Assembly: GCA_003402375.1 (NCBI GenBank)
Contig: QFXJ01000049.1
Location: 1 to 64,000 of the forward strand
Direction of reading: 5' to 3'
DNA from: Candidatus Nitrotoga sp. CP45
GTDB lineage: Bacteria > Pseudomonadota > Gammaproteobacteria > Burkholderiales > Gallionellaceae
Length of the DNA: 64,000 nt
The position numbers and the translations under genes were made by a program. Positions 45,255 through 56,185 of this stretch are shown here, piece by piece. Numbering within the stretch: position 1 is the stretch's first letter; each line of letters opens with the position of its first letter. The notes beneath the pieces are model-generated. The model was not told where the DNA came from. It saw only the letters and a list, made by a program, of their open reading frames with translations, and made no database searches.

Positions 45255-45448
45255 TGTCACAGTAATTAAGGAAATTTGTATTTAGTAGCGGCGATAAAAA
45301 ATTATTCAACATCCAGCAGGATAGTTTATATGTCACATTCCGCTGCACTAAACGTCCCTAATGACAGAGGAACGCTGAGGATAGCTAGAACAAATTGAAT
45401 TAATAGGAATTTAAAGGTTCCAGTCCAGCCTGTCAGCTTCACAAGCTC

Positions 45449-45829
45449 ATGAACTCAATAACGACAAAAGCAAACTTGATTAAAAATATTGCCATTGTGA
45501 TGGCAGTACTATTCGCTCTCGGTGCTGCTTATCTGTGGTTTGCTTTTACCTGGAGTTACTCAACTGGTGAACGGGCTGGATATGTTCAAAAATTTTCAAA
45601 AAAAGGGTGGGTATGTAAAACATGGGAAGGTGAATTAAGTATGATGTCCCTTCCTAGCCAAGTGCCTGAGAAATTCTTCTTCACTGTACGAAACAATACC
45701 ATTGCTGAAAAGATCAACCGAAGCCTCGGCAAAAAAGTGGCTCTCAATTACGATCAATACAAAGGACTTCCCACCAGTTGTTTTGGGGATACGGAGTTTT
45801 TTGTTTCCGATGTTAAAGTTATTGAATAA
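45449..45829 (+). CDS. Small membrane-anchored protein of unknown function
   Basis: The product has 126 residues. A single N-terminal membrane helix (about 11-33, IAIVMAVLFALGAAYLWFAF) is followed by a periplasmic domain with two cysteines (GWVCKTWEGELSMMSLPSQVPEKFFFTV and GLPTSCFGD). I do not know a function; similar proteins are often just called hypothetical. It ends in a strong terminator shared with metK. Confidence 0.75.
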   Translation: MNSITTKANLIKNIAIVMAVLFALGAAYLWFAFTWSYSTGERAGYVQKFSKKGWVCKTWEGELSMMSLPSQVPEKFFFTVRNNTIAEKINRSLGKKVALNYDQYKGLPTSCFGDTEFFVSDVKVIE

Positions 45830-45879
45830 TACATTTTTGGCTCTTTTTGCCAAACCCATTCGTAATCAATCAGACAAAC

Positions 45880-45910
45880 AAAAGCTGATCTAGCTTAGAT
45901 CAGCTTTTTT
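45880..45910. terminator. Bidirectional intrinsic terminator
   Basis: AAAAGCTGATCTA and TAGATCAGCTTTT form a perfect 13-bp stem with a 3-base loop, with A- and T-runs on both sides. It lies between the ends of the small membrane protein gene (+) and metK (-). Confidence 0.9.
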
Positions 45911-45971
45911 CCAAATACATAAACGACTTTCGTTTCTAATGAGCAATACCGGTTATATCTTTTGCAGAAAT

Positions 45972-47135
45972 TTATAGCCCGGCATCCGCACGTAGGGCAG
46001 AGGCCTTGTCTGTCGCTTCCCAAGTAAATCCTGGTTCTTCACGACCAAAATGGCCGTAGGCAGCAGAATTAGTATAAATTGGACGCAATAGATCAAGCAT
46101 TTGCACAATGCCTTTAGGCCGCAAGTCAAAATGTTTCTTAACCAACTCCGCAATTTTTTCATCGGAAATTTTGCCAGTGCCATAACTGGTAACCCAGACA
46201 CTGGTAGGTAGCGCCACGCCAATCGCATAGGAAATCTGAATTAAGCACTTGCTGGCCAAACCAGCAGCGACGATGTTCTTGGCAATATAACGGCCAGCAT
46301 AAGCCGCAGAACGATCCACTTTGGATGGATCCTTCCCGGAAAATGCTCCGCCACCGTGTGGAGCTGCGCCACCGTATGTATCCACAATAATTTTACGGCC
46401 TGTCAAGCCGCAGTCGCCTTGCGGGCCACCGATAACAAAACGGCCAGTGGGATTTACCAGATACTTAATGTCACCTTTGATTAATTCCTGTGGAAGTACA
46501 GGCTTGATAATATCTTCAATTACAGCTTCGCGAATGGTCTCTAACGACATCTCGGGAGAGTGCTGGGTCGATAACAATACCGTGTCGATAGAGCATGGCT
46601 TACCATCCTTATAACGGATGGTAACTTGCGCTTTGGCATCCGGACGCAGCCAATTCAGGCGGCCATCACGGCGCAGTTGCGATTGGCGTTCAACCACGCG
46701 GTGCGCGAGATAAATCGGCAATGGCATCAACGTGGGGGTTTCATCGCAAGCATACCCAAACATCAGGCCTTGATCGCCCGCCCCCTGATCCATGTACTCA
46801 TGAGATGCGCGATCAACGCCTTGAGCAATGTCCGGACTTTGCTTGTCATACGCAACAAGCACGGCACAACCTTTGTAATCTATGCCGTATTCGGTATTAT
46901 CATAGCCAATTCGCTTGATGCAATCGCGTGCCACGTTGATATAGTCCACATTAGCGCTGGTGGATATTTCACCGGCAAGCACAACAAGGCCAGTGTTAAC
47001 CAATGTTTCAGCTGCTACTCGAGCATAGGGGTCTTGCGCTAGAATAGCGTCCAGAATGGAATCGGAAATTTGATCCGCAACCTTGTCGGGATGACCTTCA
47101 GATACTGATTCGGATGTAAACAGAAATTCACTCAT
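45972..47135 (-). CDS. metK: S-adenosylmethionine synthetase
   Basis: The product has 387 residues. [19 protein letters not shown] (H15-P-D-K18), [15 protein letters not shown] and [22 protein letters not shown] are the three family signatures. It makes SAM from methionine and ATP. No SAM riboswitch is seen in the 69 bases to the divergent acyltransferase gene. Confidence 0.98.
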   Translation of the reverse strand: MSEFLFTSESVSEGHPDKVADQISDSILDAILAQDPYARVAAETLVNTGLVVLAGEISTSANVDYINVARDCIKRIGYDNTEYGIDYKGCAVLVAYDKQSPDIAQGVDRASHEYMDQGAGDQGLMFGYACDETPTLMPLPIYLAHRVVERQSQLRRDGRLNWLRPDAKAQVTIRYKDGKPCSIDTVLLSTQHSPEMSLETIREAVIEDIIKPVLPQELIKGDIKYLVNPTGRFVIGGPQGDCGLTGRKIIVDTYGGAAPHGGGAFSGKDPSKVDRSAAYAGRYIAKNIVAAGLASKCLIQISYAIGVALPTSVWVTSYGTGKISDEKIAELVKKHFDLRPKGIVQMLDLLRPIYTNSAAYGHFGREEPGFTWEATDKASALRADAGL

Positions 47136-47204
47136 GGCGCCCCGCGATATAGGTTAGTTGAACACATAGCCCATTATAGCAATAACTTGGTTGTAATTAC
47201 CCTC

Positions 47205-48089
47205 ATGATATCCTCCCTAGTAGCCTGGTTATTCAATTTAATAGCGCATTTACCGCTGAGTGTGTTACATCGTCTAGGTGCCGTGCTGGGCAAATTAACC
47301 TATAGCCTGTCCGACAAGTATGCCTCACGATTACGCGAAAACCTTAGTACTGCATGGGAAGGCCGTTCCGAGACAGATTTTCGCAAAATTTTAAACGCCA
47401 ACATAGCTGAAACAGGCAAGGGAGTGGCTGAATTACTGTGGATTTGGTGCCGGCCTTTAGCAGAGGTGACCGCTAGCATCAAAACATGCTACGGCTGGGA
47501 GCATATTGAGGCGGCACGCGCACGTGGCAAAGGAGTAATTTTTTTAACGCCACACTTGGGCTGTTTCGATGTGTCAGCCCTATATGTCGCTGAACACATG
47601 CCACTCACCGTGCTCTATCGCCCACCCAAGCTAATCTGGCTAGAACAGGTGATGCGTCGTGGTCGCGAGCGGGCCCAATTGCGACTAGCGCGTACCGATG
47701 TGGGTGGCGTGCGCCAATTGTATAAAGCACTCAAACGGGCCGAAGCAATCGGACTTTTACCAGATCAGGTACCCGGCAATGGGGAAGGGGAGTGGGCAGA
47801 CTTCTTCGGGCGGCCAGCCTACACCATGACGCTGATTGGGCGGTTGGTGCAATCCAGCGGCGCATCGGTAATCATGACATCCGTCGAACGATTGGCGCAT
47901 GGGTCAGGATATATCCTGCGCTTCACACCGCTGGAATTCATTGTTGATTTACCCATAAGCAGGCAGATCAATACAGCCCTGGAAAAATTGGTGCTCATAA
48001 ATCCTGCACAATATTTGTGGAGTTATAATCGTTACAAGACGCCAGCAGGCGTTAAACCCGCCATGAAGCAAGAAACAACTCCGATATGA
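47205..48089 (+). CDS. LpxL/HtrB-family lipid A acyltransferase
   Basis: The product has 294 residues. A membrane-binding N-terminus (MISSLVAWLFNLIAHLPLSVLHRLGAVLG) precedes the HX4D acyltransferase motif in TPHLGCFD, followed by LYRPPK and LLPDQVPGNGEGEWADFFGRPA. It adds a secondary acyl chain to Kdo2-lipid IVA. It is the first of two adjacent paralogues; the next gene starts within its stop. The frame is open 6 codons further up from a TTG. Confidence 0.9.
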   Translation: MISSLVAWLFNLIAHLPLSVLHRLGAVLGKLTYSLSDKYASRLRENLSTAWEGRSETDFRKILNANIAETGKGVAELLWIWCRPLAEVTASIKTCYGWEHIEAARARGKGVIFLTPHLGCFDVSALYVAEHMPLTVLYRPPKLIWLEQVMRRGRERAQLRLARTDVGGVRQLYKALKRAEAIGLLPDQVPGNGEGEWADFFGRPAYTMTLIGRLVQSSGASVIMTSVERLAHGSGYILRFTPLEFIVDLPISRQINTALEKLVLINPAQYLWSYNRYKTPAGVKPAMKQETTPI

Positions 48090-48958
48090 TGGTGCGTTTT
48101 GGCATTTTTTTGCTGTGGCTACTGCACTTCCTTCCATACCGGTTGCAAGCGTGGACTGGTAATATCCTGGGAACGCTGCTTTATCTGCTTACAGCCAGAC
48201 GGCGGCGCGTGGCAAACATCAATTTGCGCTTATGCTTCCCCAAACTAAGCGAAGCACAGCGGACGCGGCTAGTGCGGCAGCATTTTATCGCCTTCGGCCG
48301 CAGCATTGTGGAACGGGGTATTTTATGGTGGGGCAGCCGCGAGCGCATCCAGAAGTTGATACGGGTTGAAGGAGCAGAGCACTTTCAAAATGCGCTTGGT
48401 AATCCACTGATTTTGCTTACGGCACATTTTGTCGCCCTGGATGTTAGTGGATCCTGGATTACCCAACATACCGACGGGGTTAGCGTTTACTCCAAACAAA
48501 AAAATGCTTACCTGCAAAATTTGGTGTTACAGAAACGTGCGCGTTTCGGCAAGCAGCTGTTATTTGCGCGACAAGCAGGGATGCGTCCGGTAGTAAAATC
48601 ATTACGCGAATGTCGGCCATTTTATTATTTTACGGATCAAGATTGGACCACCAAGGATGGTGTGTTCGTTCCTTTCTTTGGCATACCAGCCGCTACGTTG
48701 GCGACTTTGCCTCGCCTGGTAAAAATGGCTAACGCAAAGGTGGTACCGTGCATCGCACGTGTATTGCCGGATTATAAGGGGTATGAAGTGCGCTTCTACC
48801 CATCGTGGGAAAACTATCCTACCGATGATTTGATAGCCGACACCCGCCGCATCAACGAATTCATTGAACAGCGTGTGCTGGAAATGCCGGAACAATATTT
48901 CTGGCTACACAAGCGATTTAAAACCCGGCCCGAGGGCGAAGAAAGCTTTTATAAATGA
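48086..48958 (+). CDS. LpxL/LpxM-family lipid A acyltransferase, second copy
   Basis: The product has 290 residues. The motif is TAHFVALD (HX4D), followed by VYSKQKN and the conserved [24 protein letters not shown] and [13 protein letters not shown] near the end. With the preceding gene it would complete hexa-acylated lipid A, one enzyme for each secondary chain. It overlaps both the preceding gene and ubiD by 4 bases. Confidence 0.9.
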   Translation: MMVRFGIFLLWLLHFLPYRLQAWTGNILGTLLYLLTARRRRVANINLRLCFPKLSEAQRTRLVRQHFIAFGRSIVERGILWWGSRERIQKLIRVEGAEHFQNALGNPLILLTAHFVALDVSGSWITQHTDGVSVYSKQKNAYLQNLVLQKRARFGKQLLFARQAGMRPVVKSLRECRPFYYFTDQDWTTKDGVFVPFFGIPAATLATLPRLVKMANAKVVPCIARVLPDYKGYEVRFYPSWENYPTDDLIADTRRINEFIEQRVLEMPEQYFWLHKRFKTRPEGEESFYK

Positions 48959-50418
48959 AATATCATGACCTGCGCGACTTTATCTCGCAATTAGAAAAAC
49001 TAGGGGATCTCAAGCGCGTGATTACATCAGTTTCTCCGCATTTGGAGATGACAGAAATCTGCGACCGCGTATTACGCGCTCAAGGTCCTGCTGTACTGTT
49101 TGAACATCCTGCGGGGCATAACATGCCAGTTCTGGCGAATTTATTTGGCACGCCGCACCGCGTAGCATTGGGCATGGGCGAAGAAAGCGTAACGGCATTA
49201 CGCGAAGTGGGCAAATTACTGGCTTACCTGAAAGAACCCGAGCCTCCCAAAGGCCTAAGGGATGCCTGGGACAAATGGCCGGTATTGAAACAGGTATTGA
49301 ATATGGCGCCCAAGGTAGTTTCGAGCGCTGCCTGTCAGGAAGTAGTATGGGAAGGCAGCGAAGTAGACTTGGGTAGGCTGCCCATACAAACCTGCTGGCC
49401 AGGAGATGTAGCGCCACTGATTAGCTGGGGGCTGGTGGTTACCCGCGGCCCCAACAAGCCGCGCCAGAATCTTGGCATTTATCGCCAGCAGGTGATCGCG
49501 CCCAACAAAGTCATTATGCGCTGGCTGGCTCATCGCGGAGGAGCGCTGGATTATCAGGAGTGGTGCAATGCGCATCCGGGCCAGCCGTTCCCACTGGCAG
49601 TGGTGATCGGTGCCGACCCGGCTACCATTTTGGGCGCGGTCACGCCGGTGCCGGACAGCCTGTCTGAATATCAATTTGCCGGCTTGTTGCGTGGATCGAA
49701 AACAGAACTGGTTAAATGTATTGGTTGTAATTTGCAAGTGCCTGCCAGCGCCGAGATCGTGCTAGAGGGAGTGATTCACCCAAATGATATCGCGTTGGAA
49801 GGACCGTTTGGTGACCATACCGGTTATTACAATGAGCAGGAAAAATTTCCGGTATTCACCATTGAGCGCATTACCACGCGCCGTAACCCCATTTATCACT
49901 CCACCTATACCGGCAAACCGCCAGATGAGCCGGCCATTTTAGGCGTGGCATTAAACGAAGTGTTCGTGCCACTTCTACAGAAGCAGTTTCCCGAGATTTC
50001 GGATTTCTACCTGCCGCCGGAAGGCTGTTCTTATCGTTTGGCAATTGTATCCATGAAGAAGCAGTATCCAGGGCATGCCAAGCGCGTGATGTTCGGCATC
50101 TGGTCCTATCTGCGCCAGTTCATGTATACCAAGTTCATCATCGTGGTGGATGACGACATCGATATCCGTAAATGGCAGGAAGTCATCTGGGCGATCACTA
50201 CACGCGTCGATCCCACACGCGACACACTGCTGGTGGACAACACGCCCATTGATTATCTTGACTTCGCCAGCCCGGTGTCCGGCCTGGGCAGCAAAATGGG
50301 ACTGGACGCGACCAACAAATGGCCGGGTGAAACGCAACGCGAGTGGGGCACGCCAATTGCGATGGACGACGTGACTAAACGCCGTATAGATGCAATGTGG
50401 GGGGAGCTTGGCTTGTAG
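48955..50418 (+). CDS. ubiD: 4-hydroxy-3-polyprenylbenzoate decarboxylase
   Basis: The product has 487 residues, full length. [48 protein letters not shown] and [20 protein letters not shown] (prenyl-FMN and catalytic acid region) are typical. It removes the carboxyl group in ubiquinone synthesis and needs the cofactor made by UbiX, encoded at 24952. Its start overlaps the acyltransferase by 4 bases. Confidence 0.97.
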   Translation: MKYHDLRDFISQLEKLGDLKRVITSVSPHLEMTEICDRVLRAQGPAVLFEHPAGHNMPVLANLFGTPHRVALGMGEESVTALREVGKLLAYLKEPEPPKGLRDAWDKWPVLKQVLNMAPKVVSSAACQEVVWEGSEVDLGRLPIQTCWPGDVAPLISWGLVVTRGPNKPRQNLGIYRQQVIAPNKVIMRWLAHRGGALDYQEWCNAHPGQPFPLAVVIGADPATILGAVTPVPDSLSEYQFAGLLRGSKTELVKCIGCNLQVPASAEIVLEGVIHPNDIALEGPFGDHTGYYNEQEKFPVFTIERITTRRNPIYHSTYTGKPPDEPAILGVALNEVFVPLLQKQFPEISDFYLPPEGCSYRLAIVSMKKQYPGHAKRVMFGIWSYLRQFMYTKFIIVVDDDIDIRKWQEVIWAITTRVDPTRDTLLVDNTPIDYLDFASPVSGLGSKMGLDATNKWPGETQREWGTPIAMDDVTKRRIDAMWGELGL

Positions 50419-50427
50419 TTGTCCGTG

Positions 50428-51429
50428 TTAATCCATCACCAGCACGACCTTGCCGGTGATACCCCCTTGTTCAATAAGACGATGTGCTTGGGCAACATCT
50501 TTCAATGGCAGTATCCTATTCACCAGCACGCCGAGCTTACCTGCTTCAATTAGCTGCGCGCCCTGTTCCAGTATTTTGCGCTGGCGTATACGCTCGTCAT
50601 GCAAATGCATCAGTTGCGGCGTGAGCATCAATTCGTAACACAGCGACAGATTGCGCAGTCGTGCCAGCTGGGTATCAGCCAATGATAGCGGAGTAGACAG
50701 CACGCTAACCACTTTGCCGCCGATGCGCGTAGCATTGAGTGAGCGCAGAAAAACATCGCCACCTACCGTGTCAAATACCACGTCCACGCCCTTATCAGCG
50801 GTCCAGATAAGCACTTCCCGAACGAAATCCTGCTCGCGGTAGTTAATGATTTTTTCTGCACCGAGACCCCGCACCAGCCCGGCTTTCTTGTCATCGCTTA
50901 CGGTTACCGCGACATGCGCGCCGAGATGGTGGGCGAGTTGCACGGCGATATGACCAACACCCCCCGCCGCCGCATGGATGAAGATAGTTTGGTTCGCTTG
51001 CAGATTAACGCGTTCGATTAGCGCTTCCCACACGGTGATTAACACCAGTGGCAACGCGGCGCTTTCATACAGGCTGAGGTTGGCTGGTTTAAAAGCGCAG
51101 TAGTCTTCATGCACATTGGTATATTCAGCATAACAACCGGGCTCGTCGCCAATGCCACCATTGCAGAAATAAACCGCATCACCCACTGTAAAACGTGTCA
51201 CGGCCGTGCCGATGGCATCTACGACACCGGCACCATCACAGCCCAGGATGGCGGGAAGTTTGTCAGGGTAATAGGCTGGCTTAATTCGCAGCTTGATGTC
51301 CAGCGGATTGATGCCCACAGCGGCCAACTTAACCCGCACATGTTGTTGTGAGGGTAGTTCGGGTTGGGGGATTTCACACAGCTGCAGCACATCGGGGCTG
51401 CCAGCTGCGGTCATTAAAATTGCTTTCAT
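50428..51429 (-). CDS. Medium-chain dehydrogenase/quinone oxidoreductase-type protein
   Basis: The product has 333 residues. The GroES-like part (GINPLDIKLRI, LGCDGAGVVDAIG) and NAD(P)-site IHAAAGGVGHIAVQLAHHLGAHVAVTVS point to the zinc-free quinone oxidoreductase branch of the MDR superfamily; the structural-zinc cysteines are lacking. The substrate is unknown. It converges on ubiD with a 9-base gap and is divergent from aroC. Confidence 0.9.
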   Translation of the reverse strand: MKAILMTAAGSPDVLQLCEIPQPELPSQQHVRVKLAAVGINPLDIKLRIKPAYYPDKLPAILGCDGAGVVDAIGTAVTRFTVGDAVYFCNGGIGDEPGCYAEYTNVHEDYCAFKPANLSLYESAALPLVLITVWEALIERVNLQANQTIFIHAAAGGVGHIAVQLAHHLGAHVAVTVSDDKKAGLVRGLGAEKIINYREQDFVREVLIWTADKGVDVVFDTVGGDVFLRSLNATRIGGKVVSVLSTPLSLADTQLARLRNLSLCYELMLTPQLMHLHDERIRQRKILEQGAQLIEAGKLGVLVNRILPLKDVAQAHRLIEQGGITGKVVLVMD

Positions 51430-51553
51430 TTACATAGCCAAGAATGGATAGTTAGCGGGGTAATCAGGCCAAAACCGAAAATTACCCGACAGACTCTCAA
51501 ATAATACCGCACATCAACCGCCTACTCGGAGCGACTTGAGAGAGGTGTGATAT

Positions 51554-51587
51554 GTTAAACTCGCTTCATAAATTTAGCGAGTTTAAC
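51554..51587 (+). promoter_or_regulatory. Perfect hairpin abutting the aroC start
   Basis: GTTAAACTCGCT (51554-51565) and AGCGAGTTTAAC (51576-51587) pair perfectly over 12 bp around TCATAAATTT. The arm ends one base before the aroC ATG, where a ribosome site should be. No Shine-Dalgarno is seen outside the stem, so the hairpin may control translation or be a protein-binding operator. Confidence 0.6.
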
Positions 51588-51588
51588 C

Positions 51589-52689
51589 ATGTCGGGAAAT
51601 ACATTAGGTACTTTATTCTGCGTGACATCTTTTGGCGAATCGCATGGAGCGGCAATCGGTTGCGTGGTGGATGGTTGTCCGCCTGGGATGGCATTGAGTA
51701 CAGCAGACATTCAACACGAACTGGATCGACGTAAGCCGGGCACTTCGCGCCACGTCACCCAAAGGCGCGAGACAGACACGGTAGAAATTTTATCCGGCAT
51801 CTTTGAAGGCAAGACCACGGGCACACCCATTGCGTTGTTGATCCGCAACGAAGACCAACGTAGTAAAGACTATGGCAACATCGCCGAAAGCTTTCGTCCC
51901 GGCCATGCCGATTACACTTATTGGCAAAAATACGGCATCCGCGACCATCGCGGTGGCGGGCGGGCATCTGCGCGCGAAACTGCAGTGCGCGTAGCGGCGG
52001 GAGCGATTGCGAAAAAATGGCTGAACGAGCGTTATGGTGTTGTGATACGCGGCTATTTATCGCAATTGGGAGAAATAGTGGTGCCATTCAAAAGTTGGGA
52101 TGAAGTCAACTGTAATCCCTTCTTTGTCGCCGATGACAGTTATGTTGAGCAGCTGGAAGCGTACATGGATGCGTTGCGCAAATCCGGCGATTCCATCGGT
52201 GCAAAGCTCACGGTCGTAGCTGAACATATGCCTGTGGGTTGGGGCGAGCCGGTGTATGACCGACTCGATGCCGACATTGGCTACGCCATGATGAGCATAA
52301 ATGCCGTAAAAGGAGTAGAAATTGGTGCCGGCTTCGCTTCAGTAACGCAGAAAGGCAGTGAACATGGTGACGAAATCACTCCGCAAGGTTTTTTATCCAA
52401 CCACGCTGGCGGCATACTGGGCGGCATTTCCACTGGACAGGATATCGTGGCGCATGTCGCCATAAAGCCCACTTCCAGCATCCGCCTTCCGCGCCGCTCC
52501 ATCAATAAAGCGGGTGAACCAACACTCGTGGAAACCCATGGTCGTCACGACCCGTGCGTAGGTATTCGCGCTACGCCCATCGCCGAGGCCATGCTGGCCT
52601 TGGTACTGATCGACCATGCTCTGCGCCACCGGGCTCAGAATGCAGACGTGGTATGCGCCACGCCAAAAGTTCCGGGCAAGATCGACTAG
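51589..52689 (+). CDS. aroC: Chorismate synthase
   Basis: The product has 366 residues. [58 protein letters not shown] and [21 protein letters not shown] are the three family signatures. It uses reduced FMN to turn EPSP into chorismate, the precursor of aromatic amino acids and ubiquinone. The start is fixed by MSGNTLG. It converges on the cyclase gene with a 24-base gap. Confidence 0.97.
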   Translation: MSGNTLGTLFCVTSFGESHGAAIGCVVDGCPPGMALSTADIQHELDRRKPGTSRHVTQRRETDTVEILSGIFEGKTTGTPIALLIRNEDQRSKDYGNIAESFRPGHADYTYWQKYGIRDHRGGGRASARETAVRVAAGAIAKKWLNERYGVVIRGYLSQLGEIVVPFKSWDEVNCNPFFVADDSYVEQLEAYMDALRKSGDSIGAKLTVVAEHMPVGWGEPVYDRLDADIGYAMMSINAVKGVEIGAGFASVTQKGSEHGDEITPQGFLSNHAGGILGGISTGQDIVAHVAIKPTSSIRLPRRSINKAGEPTLVETHGRHDPCVGIRATPIAEAMLALVLIDHALRHRAQNADVVCATPKVPGKID

Positions 52690-52713
52690 TATTCGAAATT
52701 CCATATCATGCAA

Positions 52714-53994
52714 CTACTTTGCCATTTGCCTGGCCGCGTTGTTGCTGACTTGATACGCTGCATAGCGCGGTAACGCAAAACGTTCCAAATACCAGCCGGA
52801 TGGCATAACGTGACGTAATTTTTGTTCGGTGTCTTCACTGATCAGGATACGCTCACTTGCAGTACGCGCCTGGTCACACAAATGTGCAGCCAAATTGACA
52901 GGCGCACCCATAATCGTAAAGATACTGGTACCACTGTAACCCATGCGGCGTCCGTAAACCGGCCCGCTCGCAATGCCTATCCGATGATCCAGCAAATCCA
53001 GCGTGTAATTCAAACGTTGCCACTCCTGTTTGATCTCATAAAACTCACGCTGCATTTCGAGCGCCGCACGCAGCGCCTTCGGGGCATTTTCAGCACCTGC
53101 TGTTTCAAAACTCAGCATCATGCCATCGCCCAGATATTTATCGATACGTGCACCATGCTGCACACCAATTGCACCCAAACGCTCCAGATATTCATCTACC
53201 AACGCGGTCGCATCGGCCACCGCCAATTGTTGAAACAGCAAGTCGGAATTAGTGATATCGGTAAACAGAATTGTGGCTTGATTGATGTGGGGATCAAGCA
53301 CGACACCCAAATGCACCAGATTGATCGGGTCAGCAATGATGTTTGAAACCGCCAACGCCAACTTGACGCAGATCGATTCGATTTTCTTCTCATCCTCTAT
53401 CGTAAATGGCGTAGTGCGATCTTCATTGAGAAACTGCACCACACCAACCAACTCGCTGCCAAATTTCAACAAAGGCTTAGTAAGAATATTATTCGATTGA
53501 AAACCGGATTTGGTATCCAGCCGTTTTTCATGTGCCTTATTCGCCATCGCAGGCGAATAAATTGAAGTCTTGCGTGACAGATACACTTCCCCGGCTTGAC
53601 TACCATGCAAATCAATTTGCATTTTGATCACGCTCTGCGCAGCCGGGCCGTGCGCAATCAAGAACACCAAGGCTTGATCAGAATAGGGATTACGAATAAT
53701 GATGGAGTCGGCCACTGCGCGAATCTGGCTGCGCGCATCAGCCAATAGAGTGTCAAGCTGTTCCTTGTGCTGCTGCATTTCCAGCAAACCTTGATGCAAT
53801 AACTCGTTTGAGCGTTTCTGCTGTTCCAGCGCCGCTTCCAGCTTGACCACTTTTGTTTTTTCGACTTCTACGATTTCTTCCAACCGTTCTTGCTCTCGAA
53901 AGAATTTCCAGCACGCAAAAGCAATCGCAAATACTGGTGCCAGCCAAGCCGTAGAAATTTGTGCCGGAATCAATTTTAAAAAATTATCAAACAT
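52714..53994 (-). CDS. Membrane-anchored GAF and class III nucleotide cyclase protein
   Basis: The product has 426 residues: a membrane helix (14-31), a coiled coil (about 35-90), a GAF-like sensor (about 95-220, with GELVGVVQFLNEDRTTPFTIEDEKKI-type end) and a cyclase domain (240-420). D246 in ILFTDITNSD and D290 in KYLGDGMMLSF are the metal aspartates. The transition-state arginine expected in VNxAAR is H371 (GAPVNLAAHL), so activity may be reduced or different. cAMP production is inferred only from the family. It is divergent from the parS/mnmG region. Confidence 0.85.
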   Translation of the reverse strand: MFDNFLKLIPAQISTAWLAPVFAIAFACWKFFREQERLEEIVEVEKTKVVKLEAALEQQKRSNELLHQGLLEMQQHKEQLDTLLADARSQIRAVADSIIIRNPYSDQALVFLIAHGPAAQSVIKMQIDLHGSQAGEVYLSRKTSIYSPAMANKAHEKRLDTKSGFQSNNILTKPLLKFGSELVGVVQFLNEDRTTPFTIEDEKKIESICVKLALAVSNIIADPINLVHLGVVLDPHINQATILFTDITNSDLLFQQLAVADATALVDEYLERLGAIGVQHGARIDKYLGDGMMLSFETAGAENAPKALRAALEMQREFYEIKQEWQRLNYTLDLLDHRIGIASGPVYGRRMGYSGTSIFTIMGAPVNLAAHLCDQARTASERILISEDTEQKLRHVMPSGWYLERFALPRYAAYQVSNNAARQMAK

Positions 53995-54125
53995 CGCTCG
54001 CCCCTCCCGGTCATGATGTTCGGCGGATTATGCGCCGTGACGTTTAAGATTTCCATGTCCTACAATCCTCCTACTCCGGCGATATTGCTTGGCCGCCTTA
54101 ACCGTTTAAAAAATTGAGAACTAAT

Positions 54126-54141
54126 GGTTTCACGTGAAACA
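54126..54141. other. parS centromere site
   Basis: GTTTCACGTGAAAC is present as a perfect palindrome at 54127-54140; the 16-mer matches the canonical parS at 15 of 16 positions. It lies 2.7 kb before parA/parB and would be loaded by the ParB encoded at 57601. No second copy was seen in the window. Confidence 0.92.
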
Positions 54142-54247
54142 ACTATAGGGGGGTTTTCTGCCTTCGTAACATTTTGATGTATGATGCACCCCTCCGTTTC
54201 ATCAAGCAAATTACCGTTTCTGTAACCAACCGATCAAGAACACAAAG

Positions 54248-56185
54248 ATGGATTTCCCGAAAAAATTCGATGTAATTGTTGTGGGCGGCGGTCACGCCGG
54301 GACAGAGGCTGCGCTCGCTAGCGCCCGCATGGGTTGCACCACTTTGTTACTCACGCATAACATTGAAACGCTCGGAATAATGTCGTGCAACCCATCCATT
54401 GGCGGCATAGGCAAGGGGCATTTAGTCAAGGAAATAGACGCCTTGGGTGGTGTTATGGCGGCGGCCGCTGATGAATCGGGCATCCAATTTCGCATCCTCA
54501 ACTCCTCTAAAGGCCCAGCAGTACGCGCCACGCGTGCTCAGGCAGATCGATTACTTTATAAGCAGGCCATTCGCAAGCGCTTAGAAAATACCCCTAACCT
54601 TTGGTTATTTCAACAGGCGGTGGATGATTTACTGGTAGAAAATGGTAGGGTATGCGGGGTTTCTACCCAGCTGGGCTTACGTTTTTCTGCAAAAACCGTT
54701 GTCCTGACAACCGGGACTTTCCTTTCTGGCCTGATTCACATCGGACAGACCAACTACCAGGCAGGTCGGGCGGGCGATCCGCCCTCTTTTAGTTTAGCGC
54801 AATGTTTGCGTGAACTAAAGTTACCGATGGGCCGACTGAAAACTGGCACACCACCGCGCCTTGATGGGCGCAGAATTGATTATTCTGTAATGACCGAGCA
54901 ACCTGGTGATACGCCAGTGCCGGTGTTCTCATTCATGGGACAGGTGAAACAGCATCCGCAACAATTATCTTGCTGGATTACCCATACCAATCAACACACG
55001 CATGACATTATTCGCGGTGGATTAGATCGTTCTCCCATGTTCACCGGGGTAATCGAGGGTGTGGGGCCACGCTATTGCCCCTCTATAGAGGATAAAATCA
55101 CGCGCTTTGCCGACAAAGAATCACACCAGATTTTTCTGGAACCGGAGGGGTTGACTACTCACGAAATCTATCCAAACGGAATTTCCACCAGCTTGCCTTT
55201 CGACGTGCAGCTAGCGCTAGTGCGCTCCATAAAAGGCTTGGAGAATGCGCATATCACACGCCCTGGCTATGCAATTGAATATGATTATTTTGATCCACGC
55301 GGCTTGAAGCACTCATTGGAAACCAAAGCTATAACCGACCTATTCTTTGCCGGCCAAATTAATGGCACCACAGGATATGAGGAAGCCGCCGCCCAAGGTT
55401 TACTGGCAGGCATTAATGCCGCCTTGCGTGCGCTTGGCAAGGAAAGCTGGTGCCCGCGTCGCGATGAGGCCTATCTGGGCGTGTTGGTCGATGATTTAAT
55501 TACGCGGGGCGTGTCTGAACCCTACCGTATGTTTACCAGTCGGGCCGAATATCGCCTGCAATTACGTGAAGATAACGCGGACCTGCGTTTAACAGAAATC
55601 GGTCGCAGCCTGGGTGTGGTAGATGATGCCCACTGGCAAGCATTTGACTTGAAACGTACTGCAATTGCACGAGAACAAGAACGGCTGAAATCCATTTGGG
55701 TTAATCCGAAGTTGTTATCCCAGGAAGATGCGGAGCGTGTGCTGGGCAAAGGAATCGAGCACGAATATGCGCTACATGAGCTTTTACGCCGCCCCGATGT
55801 AAGCTATGCCAGCCTGATGACTTTACCCGGGGCGGGTGATCCGGTGGCCGATGAAAAAGTAGCAGAGCAGGTGGAAATTCAAGCCAAATACCACGGCTAC
55901 ATCGAGCGGCAGCGCGATGAAATAGCCCGAAATGAAAGCAATGAAAACATGCGATTACCTGAAACAATGGATTATCGTACGGTGCTTGGCCTATCAATTG
56001 AAGCACAACAAAAACTTAATCAGCATATGCCCGAAACGGTAGGAGAAGCGACTCGCATTTCCGGAATAACACCGGCAGCAGTCTCCCTGTTATTGGTACA
56101 CCTAAAACGCGGTTTTCGGGGTGCAGTGATGACTCCAGACGTTAAAGTACCACCAGAAGGCGGGAAAGTGCAGAAAAACGCATGA
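54248..56185 (+). CDS. mnmG: tRNA uridine-5-carboxymethylaminomethyl modification enzyme MnmG
   Basis: The product has 645 residues. [24 protein letters not shown] binds [27 protein letters not shown] and [17 protein letters not shown] are GidA signatures. With MnmE it modifies U34 of several tRNAs. It is the first gene of mnmG-rsmG-parA-parB, and rsmG starts within its stop. The 253 bases upstream contain the parS site. Confidence 0.97.
   Translation: MDFPKKFDVIVVGGGHAGTEAALASARMGCTTLLLTHNIETLGIMSCNPSIGGIGKGHLVKEIDALGGVMAAAADESGIQFRILNSSKGPAVRATRAQADRLLYKQAIRKRLENTPNLWLFQQAVDDLLVENGRVCGVSTQLGLRFSAKTVVLTTGTFLSGLIHIGQTNYQAGRAGDPPSFSLAQCLRELKLPMGRLKTGTPPRLDGRRIDYSVMTEQPGDTPVPVFSFMGQVKQHPQQLSCWITHTNQHTHDIIRGGLDRSPMFTGVIEGVGPRYCPSIEDKITRFADKESHQIFLEPEGLTTHEIYPNGISTSLPFDVQLALVRSIKGLENAHITRPGYAIEYDYFDPRGLKHSLETKAITDLFFAGQINGTTGYEEAAAQGLLAGINAALRALGKESWCPRRDEAYLGVLVDDLITRGVSEPYRMFTSRAEYRLQLREDNADLRLTEIGRSLGVVDDAHWQAFDLKRTAIAREQERLKSIWVNPKLLSQEDAERVLGKGIEHEYALHELLRRPDVSYASLMTLPGAGDPVADEKVAEQVEIQAKYHGYIERQRDEIARNESNENMRLPETMDYRTVLGLSIEAQQKLNQHMPETVGEATRISGITPAAVSLLLVHLKRGFRGAVMTPDVKVPPEGGKVQKNA

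Noticed and set aside
47136-47204. Possible SAM riboswitch ahead of metK
   Set aside because: The divergent gap is 69 bases and shows no SAM-I, SAM-II or SAM-IV-like stems.
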